A model generated the notes under the pieces. That model saw only the letters and a program-made list of their open reading frames with translations. It did no database searches and was not told the origin of the DNA. Shown here piece by piece: positions 44,354 to 52,249 of a stretch of 64,000 bases of DNA. Every line of letters starts with the position of its first letter. The stretch's first letter is position 1. Source of the DNA: JACQAP01 sp035275265 (GTDB lineage Bacteria; Pseudomonadota; Gammaproteobacteria; Burkholderiales; JACQAP01). A program made the position numbers and the translations under genes. Location: NCBI GenBank assembly GCA_035275265.1, contig DATENC010000028.1:1-64000 (forward strand), in the 5' to 3' direction.

Positions 44354-45706
44354 ATGGTCATAGCAATCGTATTGGTTTTGCTCGTCGTCGGTTCCCTCCT
44401 CTTCCACTTCCTGAGCGCGTGGTACTTCACGCCGATCGCGTCCAATTGGGGCACGATCGACCACACGATCAGCATCACGTTCTGGATTACGGGCACCGTC
44501 TTCGTCGTCGTCAATCTGTTCATGGCTTATTGCGTGCTGCGCTACCGTCGGCGGAAGGGAAGTACGGCGCATTACGAGCCCGAAAGCAAGAAGCTGGAAG
44601 GGTGGCTCACAGGATTGACCGCAGTGGGGGTCGCCGCCATGTTGGCTCCCGGTTTGTTTGTGTGGGCGGATTTCATCCACGTGCCGGAAGACGCGGCGGT
44701 GGTTGAGGCCATGGGCCAGCAGTGGCACTGGCGCTATCGCTTTCCCGGGAAGGACGGAAAGCTGGGTACCGTCGATACCAGGCACATCAGCGACAAGAAC
44801 CCGTTTGGCATAAATCCCGACGATCCCAGCGGACTGGACGACGTTTTGGTGTCGAGCCCGGAACTGCATCTTCCCTCGAACCAGCCGGTCAAGATGCTGC
44901 TCCGATCTGTAGACGTCTTGCACAACTTCGCCGTGCCGCAATTCCGGGCAAAGATGGACCTGGTGCCGGGTCTGGTTTCATACATCTGGTTCACCCCCAC
45001 GCGGACCGGGAAATTCGACCTGCTCTGCAACGAGTTGTGCGGCGTCGGGCACTACGCCATGCGTGGCAAAGTAGTAGTCGAAGAAGAGAGCGCGTTTCAG
45101 GCGTGGCTAACCGGCCATCCGACCTACGCGGAAACCGTGGCGCACAAGGCCGGCGATCCTGCGGCAGGCAAGCAACTCTTTGCCTTGTGTGGTACCTGCC
45201 ACGGCTTGCAAGGGGAGGGTAACCTTGCACTGAATGCTCCGAAATTGAGCGGGCAAGGTGCCTGGTATCTGCAACGTCAATTGCGATATTTCAAGCAGGG
45301 AGTCCGGGGGACACACGACAAGGACGTCTTTGGAAAAATGATGGCGCCGATGGCAGCGACGCTTGCCGACGACACTGCCATCGAGAATGTCAGCGCTTAC
45401 ATCATGACTCTGCCCGATAATCCTGCTCCGTCTTCGGTGGAGAGCAACACCGCCAGGGGTCAAAAGATCTATGTGACTTGCGCGGTCTGTCACGGGTCCG
45501 ATGGGCGCGGTAGACAGGCGATGAACGCCCCCCGGCTGGAGGGCATGAGCGACTGGTACATGATCACGCAGTTGAAGAATTTCAAAGAGGGTATTCGCGG
45601 ACACCACCCGCAAGACTTGTACGGACCGCAGATGACATTGATGTCCGAAATTCTGACCGACGATCAGGCAATCAAGGATCTCGTTGCCTATATAAATGCC
45701 ATCTGA
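44354..45706 (+). CDS. Cytochrome c oxidase subunit II with two C-terminal cytochrome c domains (caa3 type)
   Basis: A 450-residue fusion. Three membrane helices (about 2-22, 40-62 and 84-106) come first, one more than usual. The CuA domain follows with His190 and the loop Cys225, Cys229, His233, Met236. Two cytochrome c domains end the protein, with heme motifs CGTCH (279-283) and CAVCH (376-380). The CuA site can therefore be fed directly by its own hemes. I chose the ATG at 44354, which directly precedes the first helix; the upstream extension is Arg/Pro-rich non-family sequence. First gene of the second oxidase operon. Confidence 0.93.
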   Translation: MVIAIVLVLLVVGSLLFHFLSAWYFTPIASNWGTIDHTISITFWITGTVFVVVNLFMAYCVLRYRRRKGSTAHYEPESKKLEGWLTGLTAVGVAAMLAPGLFVWADFIHVPEDAAVVEAMGQQWHWRYRFPGKDGKLGTVDTRHISDKNPFGINPDDPSGLDDVLVSSPELHLPSNQPVKMLLRSVDVLHNFAVPQFRAKMDLVPGLVSYIWFTPTRTGKFDLLCNELCGVGHYAMRGKVVVEEESAFQAWLTGHPTYAETVAHKAGDPAAGKQLFALCGTCHGLQGEGNLALNAPKLSGQGAWYLQRQLRYFKQGVRGTHDKDVFGKMMAPMAATLADDTAIENVSAYIMTLPDNPAPSSVESNTARGQKIYVTCAVCHGSDGRGRQAMNAPRLEGMSDWYMITQLKNFKEGIRGHHPQDLYGPQMTLMSEILTDDQAIKDLVAYINAI

Positions 45707-45803
45707 CGACCGCCGCCGGAGCGCAGTGGCAACGGCGGCAGAGTGAAAATTGGAGCAACGAAAAGTCCCTTCTTCCCGAAGCATTAGCGAATAGGAAACA
45801 CTT

Positions 45804-47585
45804 ATGTCTTACGTAGCGCATGACGAATCGGACTTTGTCCCGCCGGCCGAAGTCGAAGAGATGGAGCTCTACCACGCGAAAACTTTCGTGGGGAAGTACA
45901 TCTGGAGCCAGGACGCCAAAGTCATCGCCGTCCAGTACGGAATCACCGCGATCGGTATAGGGGTGGTGGCGTTGGTATTGTCGTGGTTGATGCGGCTTCA
46001 GCTCGGGTTCCCGAACAGCTTCTCCTTCATCGACCCAAGCAACTATCTTCAGTTTGTGACCCTGCACGGCATGATCATGGTTATCTACCTGCTTACCGCA
46101 TTGTTCCTGGGTGGGTTTGGTAACTATCTCATCCCGCTGATGGTTGGCGCTCGCGACATGGTTTTCCCCTACGTCAACATGGTGAGCTACTGGGTCTATC
46201 TGTTCGCGGTGTTGTTGCTTGTGGCAAGTTTCTTTGTGCCCGGGGGGCCCACGGGTGCGGGCTGGACCCTTTACCCGCCGCAGGCCATTCTCGAAGGCAC
46301 TCCGGGGGCGCATCTGGGAATTATCCTGATGCTGGTTTCCCTGATTTTCTTCATCATCGGATTCACCATGGGCGGTTTGAACTACGTGGTGACAGTGTTG
46401 CAGGCGCGCACGCGCGGGATGACGCTGATGCGACTGCCCTTGACGATCTGGGGCATTTTCATGGCCACCGTCTTGGCTCTGCTAGCCTTCCCCGCCCTAT
46501 TCGTCAGTGCCATCATGATGACGTTGGATCTGACGCTGGGTACGAGTTTCTTTATGCCTGCCATCGTCTCGATGGGACAGCAGCTTGACTACGGTGGCGG
46601 CAGTCCATTGATGTTTCAACACCTGTTCTGGTTCTTTGGCCATCCCGAGGTCTACATCGTCGCCCTGCCCGCTTTCGGCATTGTTTCGGACCTGCTTAGT
46701 GTCCATGCGAGAAAAAACATCTTCGGGTATCGGATGATGGTATGGGCGATTCTGGCCATCGGCGGACTTAGCTTCGTGGTCTGGGCGCATCACATGTACG
46801 TCAGCGGGATGAACCCCTACTTCGGCTTCTTTTTCGCCACGACCACGCTGATTATCGCCGTGCCCACCGCACTGAAGGTCTATAACTGGGTGCTCACCTT
46901 GTGGCACGGTAACATCCAACTCACCGTCCCGATGCTGTTTGCGATTGGCTTCATCTTCGCGTTCATACATGGCGGGTTGACTGGCTTGTTCCTCGGTAAC
47001 GTGACCGTGAGCGTACCGCTCTCGGACACGATGTTCGTGGTCGCCCACTTTCATATGGTGATGGCCGTTGCGCCGATCATGGTTGTGTTCGGCGCGATCT
47101 ACCATTGGTACCCGAAGATCACCGGACGCATGCTGGACGATACCTTGGGCAAAATTCACTTCTGGATCACTTTCCTCGGGACCTATGCCATCTATCTCCC
47201 GATGCACTACCTGGGCTTTTTGGGCGTGCCGCGACGGTATTATGCGGTTGGAGGCACGGACTTCATTCCCGAATCGGCACAATCCTTGAACGCTGGCATC
47301 ACCATCGCCGCGTTGATTGTGGGCGCCTTCCAAATCGTATTCTTGTACAACCTTGTCTGGAGCTATTTCAAGGGCAGGCCAGCGAGTGACAACCCTTGGA
47401 ATGCCACCACACTGGAATGGCAAACCCCGCATACGCCGCCCCACCATGGAAACTTTGGGAAGACGTTGCCGGTGGTCTATCGCTGGGCTTACGACTACAG
47501 CGTGCCAGGCGCCGACGCGGACTTCATACCGCAAAACCAGCCGCCGAGTAAAAAGGCCGGAACGGCCGAGGAAAAGCACTCGTGA
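45804..47585 (+). CDS. Cytochrome c oxidase subunit I (caa3 locus)
   Basis: A 593-residue heme-copper oxidase subunit I, A-family. GHPEVYIVALPAFG carries the D-channel Glu and cross-linked Tyr, WAHHMYVSG the CuB histidines, IAVPTALKVYNW the K-channel Lys, and VVAHFHMVMA the heme ligands. It is only distantly similar to the coxA product at 40963-42552 and has a charged C-terminal tail. It overlaps the next gene by 4 bases. Confidence 0.95.
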   Translation: MSYVAHDESDFVPPAEVEEMELYHAKTFVGKYIWSQDAKVIAVQYGITAIGIGVVALVLSWLMRLQLGFPNSFSFIDPSNYLQFVTLHGMIMVIYLLTALFLGGFGNYLIPLMVGARDMVFPYVNMVSYWVYLFAVLLLVASFFVPGGPTGAGWTLYPPQAILEGTPGAHLGIILMLVSLIFFIIGFTMGGLNYVVTVLQARTRGMTLMRLPLTIWGIFMATVLALLAFPALFVSAIMMTLDLTLGTSFFMPAIVSMGQQLDYGGGSPLMFQHLFWFFGHPEVYIVALPAFGIVSDLLSVHARKNIFGYRMMVWAILAIGGLSFVVWAHHMYVSGMNPYFGFFFATTTLIIAVPTALKVYNWVLTLWHGNIQLTVPMLFAIGFIFAFIHGGLTGLFLGNVTVSVPLSDTMFVVAHFHMVMAVAPIMVVFGAIYHWYPKITGRMLDDTLGKIHFWITFLGTYAIYLPMHYLGFLGVPRRYYAVGGTDFIPESAQSLNAGITIAALIVGAFQIVFLYNLVWSYFKGRPASDNPWNATTLEWQTPHTPPHHGNFGKTLPVVYRWAYDYSVPGADADFIPQNQPPSKKAGTAEEKHS

Positions 47586-48766
47586 CCATCACGTTACTCG
47601 TTTTGGTCGCGATCATGGCCACGGTGGTTTGGTGGCTATTCCGACAAACGATAAATGTCAGGCCTTGGATTGCGCAGCGCCCGATCGAAGGCGTTCATGG
47701 CGACGGTGCCTTGTCCCTCCCGTCGGTGAAAGTCGGTCTCGGGGTATTCCTTGCGGTCGCCACTTCTCTGTTCGCGCTCCTCATCAGCGCCTATTTCATG
47801 CGCATGATGGGAACGGACTGGACCACCTTGACGGTTCCGAAGGTGCTCTGGCTGAACACGGGCTTGTTGATCCTGGGCAGTGTCGCGATGCAATGGACGC
47901 TGGTTGCTGCGCGACGGGGACGGGTGGAGAGCGTAAGAACCGGCCTGATTGCCACGGGCGTCTTCAGCTTTGCTTTTCTGGTCGGACAACTTTGGGCGTG
48001 GCAGCAATTGAACGCCGCAGGCTATTACCTGGCATCCAACCCGGCCAATGCCTTCTTTTACCTGCTTACCGCACTGCACGGCTTACACTTGTTGGGTGGC
48101 TTATGGGTCTGGGGCAAGACCGTCGCCAAGACATCGCGGGGCGTCGGGATAGGCGCGGTGCGCCAGACCGTCGAGCTGTGTACGGTGTACTGGCACTATC
48201 TGCTTGTGATTTGGTTGGTCTTGTTCGCTGTATTGCTGTCCAGTGGTCATTCGTTCCGTTCGACCGACATTACGAACGCGGATTTCGCCAGTGATTTACG
48301 ACTTACCGATCACAACGGGCAGCTGCGCAGTCTTTCCGATTTCCGCGGCAAGGTCGTGGCAGTGTTGTTCGGCTACACGCACTGTCCTGAAGTATGTCCG
48401 GCCACCCTTGCCGAACTAGCGGGGACCGTAAAGGAACTGGGGCGTGACGCAGACAGGGTGCAAGTCCTGCTGGTGACGGTAGATCCGGAGCGCGATACGA
48501 GTGAGATTCTTAAACAGTATGTAAGCGCGTTCAATCCCGCCTTTCTGGGATTGCGCGGCACACCCGAACAGACCGCGCAGGTAGCAAACGACTTCAAGGT
48601 AATCATGCGCAAGGGCCCCGGAGCCGACGCGAACAACTACAGCGTCGATCACACCTCGGGAACGTACATCTTCGACGCGAGCGGCAAGCTGCGGCGATAC
48701 GTGCGTTATGGGCTCGGCGGCAATGTGTTTGCGGACGAGATCGGCCGGCTCCTCGATGCGGGCTAG
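47582..48766 (+). CDS. Subunit III-like membrane protein fused to an SCO copper-chaperone domain
   Basis: One uninterrupted frame of 394 residues. Residues 1-221 are subunit III-like with six membrane helices (about 2-19, 50-73, 87-108, 120-141, 154-178 and 196-221). Residues 225-394 are a complete SCO domain: FRSTDIT aligns with the mature start of the separate SCO protein, THCPEVCP holds Cys268 and Cys272, and His357 lies in SVDHTSG. Positively charged loops follow helices 1, 3 and 5, which puts the SCO domain in the periplasm, where it must act. The last helix replaces the lipid anchor. Overlaps subunit I by 4 bases; a separate subunit III follows. Confidence 0.9.
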   Translation: MTITLLVLVAIMATVVWWLFRQTINVRPWIAQRPIEGVHGDGALSLPSVKVGLGVFLAVATSLFALLISAYFMRMMGTDWTTLTVPKVLWLNTGLLILGSVAMQWTLVAARRGRVESVRTGLIATGVFSFAFLVGQLWAWQQLNAAGYYLASNPANAFFYLLTALHGLHLLGGLWVWGKTVAKTSRGVGIGAVRQTVELCTVYWHYLLVIWLVLFAVLLSSGHSFRSTDITNADFASDLRLTDHNGQLRSLSDFRGKVVAVLFGYTHCPEVCPATLAELAGTVKELGRDADRVQVLLVTVDPERDTSEILKQYVSAFNPAFLGLRGTPEQTAQVANDFKVIMRKGPGADANNYSVDHTSGTYIFDASGKLRRYVRYGLGGNVFADEIGRLLDAG

Positions 48767-48855
48767 GCTCTTGCCTGGCCGCAAAGGACAGTGAACGCAT
48801 CAGGTTATTTTGAATCAGCTCAACCAGCCCACGCTATAACAAAGGATAAAAGGAC

Positions 48856-49581
48856 ATGGCGCGATCCGCAGTGACGAGTACGCAGAACACCCTCCCGATG
48901 CCTGAAGGCCTGCAAGGCATCGTTGCCGATTGGTCCTCGGACCAACGGGCATTCAAAAAGGTGCCGTGGGGCAAGGCGATGATGTGGATCTTCCTCGTCA
49001 GCGATACCTTCATCTTTGGCGCTTTTTTGATCTCGTACATGAACGTACGAATGTCCACTTTGGACCCTTGGCCCAACCCAAGCGAGGTATTCGCTTTGAC
49101 GATCGCGGGCCACTCGATCCCCCTGATCCTGATTGCGATCATGACGTTCGTCTTGATCAGCAGCAGCGGGACGATGGCCATGGCGGTTAAATTCGGTTAT
49201 GAAAAAAACAAAAAGATGACCTTTATCCTGATGATGCTCACTGCGGCATTGGGCGCCACGTTCGTCGGCATGCAGGCCTTTGAGTGGACCAAGCTGATTG
49301 TGGAAGAGGGCATACGCCCCTGGGGCAACCCCATGGGTGCGGCCCAGTTCGGCTCGACTTTTTTCATGATCACGGGCTTCCATGGCACGCACGTGTCGAT
49401 TGGTGTGATATTCCTGATCATCATCGGGATTAAGGTCTTGCGCGGTGACCTGGATCACCAGAGGCCAGGCTTTCTGACCGGCAGGAAAGGGAACTACGAG
49501 ATCGTCGAAATCATGGGCCTGTATTGGCACTTCGTCGATCTGGTGTGGGTATTCATCTTTGCATTTTTCTATCTGTGGTAA
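48856..49581 (+). CDS. Cytochrome c oxidase subunit III (caa3 locus)
   Basis: A 241-residue heme-copper oxidase subunit III with about five helices. MMWIFLVSDTFIFGAFLISY, ITGFHGTHVSIGV and GLYWHFVDLVWVFIFAFFYL are family signatures. AAAAGGAC is the ribosome binding site. Together with the fused protein just upstream this gives the operon two subunit III-like products. Confidence 0.93.
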   Translation: MARSAVTSTQNTLPMPEGLQGIVADWSSDQRAFKKVPWGKAMMWIFLVSDTFIFGAFLISYMNVRMSTLDPWPNPSEVFALTIAGHSIPLILIAIMTFVLISSSGTMAMAVKFGYEKNKKMTFILMMLTAALGATFVGMQAFEWTKLIVEEGIRPWGNPMGAAQFGSTFFMITGFHGTHVSIGVIFLIIIGIKVLRGDLDHQRPGFLTGRKGNYEIVEIMGLYWHFVDLVWVFIFAFFYLW

Positions 49582-49589
49582 GGGGAATC

Positions 49590-49937
49590 ATGGCACACGC
49601 GGAAGGGCAACAACATCCAATCGGCATTTATCTCAAGATCTGGGGATTGCTGTTTGTCCTCAGTGCTGCGTCGTATGCTGTGGACTACTTCCACATTCAG
49701 GGGTTCCTGAGGTGGTTTCTGATCGTCACCTTCATGATGCTGAAGGCCGGGCTAATTGTTGCCGTCTTCATGCACATGGTCTGGGAGCGGTTGGCGATGG
49801 TGTATGCCATACTGATCCCGCCACTGCTATTGCTGGTCCTTCTGGGCATCGGGGCGCTGGAAGCGGACTACACCTTCCTTACGCGGGGCACGTTCTTCGG
49901 ACCGGCGACCGAGGCTGTTGAGGCGCATGGACGGTGA
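49590..49937 (+). CDS. Cytochrome c oxidase subunit IV-type protein
   Basis: A 115-residue protein with three membrane helices (about 15-33, 42-66 and 72-95), of the prokaryotic subunit IV (COX4_pro) type: LKIWGLLFVLSAASYAVDYF and MLKAGLIVAVFMHM. The ATG at 49590 has an AGGGGAA ribosome binding site. It ends the second oxidase operon; no clear terminator follows. Confidence 0.85.
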   Translation: MAHAEGQQHPIGIYLKIWGLLFVLSAASYAVDYFHIQGFLRWFLIVTFMMLKAGLIVAVFMHMVWERLAMVYAILIPPLLLLVLLGIGALEADYTFLTRGTFFGPATEAVEAHGR

Positions 49938-50004
49938 CGGAGAGATTCAGGTATTGCGCCTAGCCGTCCGCAAGAAATAGCAGGTTCTCAGGGATGGTGT
50001 TGGG

Positions 50005-50559
50005 TCACGAATGTCGAATGACCCCCAGCTTCTGCTGCAAGGCGATAAGCCAGTGGGGAGTGGATGATCCCGTTCCTGCGAGTTCCACTTGGGTGTGAAG
50101 TTTCAACACCTTCTCCAACACCGCCTCCTGGTTTGGCTCGAGATCCACAAAAAAGATATGTTTCCCGTCCCTCAACGCTTGTTCGAAACGGGCGAAGTTG
50201 TGGTTGGGTTTTTGGATTCCCAGCAATCCACCCTCCCACGTGCAAAAGCCTAGCAGCACGACAGCGAGAAAAATAAAAGGCATCCAGCCGGCAGCGGATT
50301 GCGTCCAGCCTGCAAAATAAGCGACGGAAAGCACCAGCACGAAAGCGCAAAGCCCGACCACGGCGCCCCACTCTGTGGAATGGACGATGTCATTTTTCAT
50401 GAATGACTGAACCTCGTGGAGATGATGGTGATGCTCCACCTCTGCGTCGCTGCGGCTGAGAACGTGGATCTGTGGTGTGGAAACGCCCGCGGCTTCCAGT
50501 TGTTCTTCAAAGACTTCCAGGTCGTCCAGATTGGTGCTGATAAAATAATGTCGTAGCAT
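50005..50559 (-). CDS. His-rich membrane protein of unknown function
   Basis: A 184-residue protein I do not assign to a function. Residues 1-45 look like a small alpha/beta domain ending in a His cluster (VEHHHHLHEVQ). Two membrane helices follow (about 66-84 and 90-110, ending CTWEGGLLGI). The C-terminal part (about 118-184) is soluble, with HIFFVDLEPNQEAVLEKVL. The His cluster may bind metal. Similar proteins in Pseudomonas carry vague NAD/FAD or cell-division annotations that I do not trust. It is convergent with the oxidase operon and downstream of bioD. Confidence 0.75.
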   Translation of the reverse strand: MLRHYFISTNLDDLEVFEEQLEAAGVSTPQIHVLSRSDAEVEHHHHLHEVQSFMKNDIVHSTEWGAVVGLCAFVLVLSVAYFAGWTQSAAGWMPFIFLAVVLLGFCTWEGGLLGIQKPNHNFARFEQALRDGKHIFFVDLEPNQEAVLEKVLKLHTQVELAGTGSSTPHWLIALQQKLGVIRHS

Positions 50560-50616
50560 GTTTATCGCGTTCTCCCTGCTGCAAACACTAGCATACCTGG
50601 CACCGATTCACTTCCC

Positions 50617-51369
50617 CTAGTGTAGCGGCTCTCGGCGAAGATTGTTTTCGAGCACTTGCAAGTCGAGACACGACGCCCGCGCCTCAGTAGTTCCTAACGC
50701 GAATGGGACGATCCCCAGCAACGGCGCGTCGAGCCTATTGCACAATGTCTGAACATTTTGCGTGACAGCGGGTGTAGTGGCATCGAGCCGATTCGCAACC
50801 CATCCGGCTAGTTGCAAGCCTCGGCGCTGAACCACCTCGGCAGTAAGCAGCGCGTGATTGAGGCAACCCAGGCGCATGCCGACCACCAGCAGCACCGGTA
50901 GGTCCAGCAATTGCGCCAGATCCCCGAAGTCCTCGCGATCATTTAGCGGAACTAGGAAGCCGCCGGCGCCCTCCACGACCACCCGGTCGGCGCTGGCCGC
51001 GAGCGCAACATAGGCATCGCGGATCCGCTGCAGAGAGATCGTCTCGCCCGCCAGTTCGGCAGCGATATGCGGCGCGATCGCAGGTTGAAAGCGATACGGA
51101 TTGATCAATTCGACCGGCGCCGCCACATTCGATGCCGCCGTGAGAGCAGTTACGTCTTCATTGACCAATGCGCCGTCAGCCATCTCGCAACCCGCCGCTA
51201 CCGGTTTCATTCCCACCGCGCGCCGCCCTCGACTGGCAAAAGCCCATAAAAGCGCTGTTGCGATATGCGTCTTTCCCACACCGGTGTCGGTGCCGGTGAC
51301 GAAAAGGCCGTGACTGGTGACTGGTGCACCCCTCAAGGGGGTACTGAAAAGAGACTGGTGACTTGTCAA
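50617..51369 (-). CDS. bioD: Dethiobiotin synthetase
   Basis: Closes the ureido ring of dethiobiotin using ATP and CO2. P-loop GTDTGVGKT, MKPVAAGC and VEGAGGFLVPL are diagnostic. No ATG is available near the start: the frame begins with TTG at 51369, or TTG at 51336 eleven codons later. The first 17 codons are read from 7-bp repeat sequence and are probably not conserved. Last gene of bioBFCD. Confidence 0.93.
   Translation of the reverse strand: MTSHQSLFSTPLRGAPVTSHGLFVTGTDTGVGKTHIATALLWAFASRGRRAVGMKPVAAGCEMADGALVNEDVTALTAASNVAAPVELINPYRFQPAIAPHIAAELAGETISLQRIRDAYVALAASADRVVVEGAGGFLVPLNDREDFGDLAQLLDLPVLLVVGMRLGCLNHALLTAEVVQRRGLQLAGWVANRLDATTPAVTQNVQTLCNRLDAPLLGIVPFALGTTEARASCLDLQVLENNLRREPLH
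51311..51365. repeat. 7-bp repeats flanking a palindrome at the bioD start
   Basis: TGACTGG occurs twice in tandem (51311-51324) and near-copies recur at 51352-51365. Between them lies the near-palindrome ACCCCTCAAGGGGGT (51328-51342). The element overlaps the predicted 5' end of bioD. Confidence 0.6.
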
Positions 51370-51379
51370 ACCCTGAACC

Positions 51380-52249
51380 TCAACGCGATTTGATTTCGAT
51401 GACCGGGCGGCCGCCGGGACTCAAACGCGGCTCGGGTTTCCAACAATGCCCGTACACGACTTCGAAGGTGGCGGGCAGCCTGCCGTCGCGCCTTAACTCA
51501 TCGTAGCGTCGTTTCAGGTCGTCGAATGCGCGCCGCCCGGTGAGCCCGCGAACACGTCCCACCGCGACATTGTGGGCTCCGATCGCCTTCAATTCGCGCA
51601 TCAGGGCCTCCACGTCGGCATAGGTCAGCGTGACCTGTTCCATGTCCATCACCGGATCGGCAAATCCGGAGTGCACCAGCATGTCACCGATGTCATGCAT
51701 GTCGTAAAAGCGATTGACATGGACGCGCCCGCCATCGCCGGCGAAAGCCTGGCGCAGTTCCTTCAGGGTGTCGGGCCCAAAGGTTGTGAAAGTGAGCAGT
51801 CCTCCGGGTTGCAGGACGCGCTGGCATTCGGAGAACACCTGCGGCAGGTCGTTCGCCCACTGGAACGCGAGGTTCGACCACAGCAGGCCGACGGTGCCCG
51901 CGCGTATCGGCAACTGCTCATTGTCGCCGCATACGAACAGTTCGCGCCGCCGCCCCAGCCACTTTTGCCAGCGCGGCAGGCGGGTGCGCGCTGCCTGCAG
52001 CATTGCCGGAGCGATATCGAACTCGACCACGGTTGCAAGCGGGTAACGTCTTGCCAGCGCCTGAGCGGCAAATCCGGTACCACTGCCAGCGTCGAGAATC
52101 AGAGCGGGAGCAAGTTTGACCAAGTCAAGCCGCTCCAGCGCCCGCCCGCAGATTTCCCGCTGCAACACCGCCGCGCCTTCGTAAGTCACTGCGGCGCGCT
52201 CGAAAGAACGCCGCAACTGGCGCTTGTCCAGGGCGAAAGCCGTGCTCAC
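51380..52249 (-). CDS. bioC: Malonyl-[ACP] O-methyltransferase BioC
   Basis: Methylates malonyl-ACP to start pimelate synthesis. SAM-binding motif LDAGSGTGFAAQAL, LLWSNLAFQWAND and LTFTTFGPDTLKELRQAF are typical of BioC. 289 residues. It overlaps bioF by 4 bases and is followed by bioD after 10 bases. No bioH lies in this cluster. Confidence 0.95.
   Translation of the reverse strand: MSTAFALDKRQLRRSFERAAVTYEGAAVLQREICGRALERLDLVKLAPALILDAGSGTGFAAQALARRYPLATVVEFDIAPAMLQAARTRLPRWQKWLGRRRELFVCGDNEQLPIRAGTVGLLWSNLAFQWANDLPQVFSECQRVLQPGGLLTFTTFGPDTLKELRQAFAGDGGRVHVNRFYDMHDIGDMLVHSGFADPVMDMEQVTLTYADVEALMRELKAIGAHNVAVGRVRGLTGRRAFDDLKRRYDELRRDGRLPATFEVVYGHCWKPEPRLSPGGRPVIEIKSR

Noticed and set aside
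46497..47579. 360-codon minus-strand frame opposite subunit I of the second oxidase
   Set aside because: Antisense shadow rich in Arg, His and Asp; no recognisable domain.
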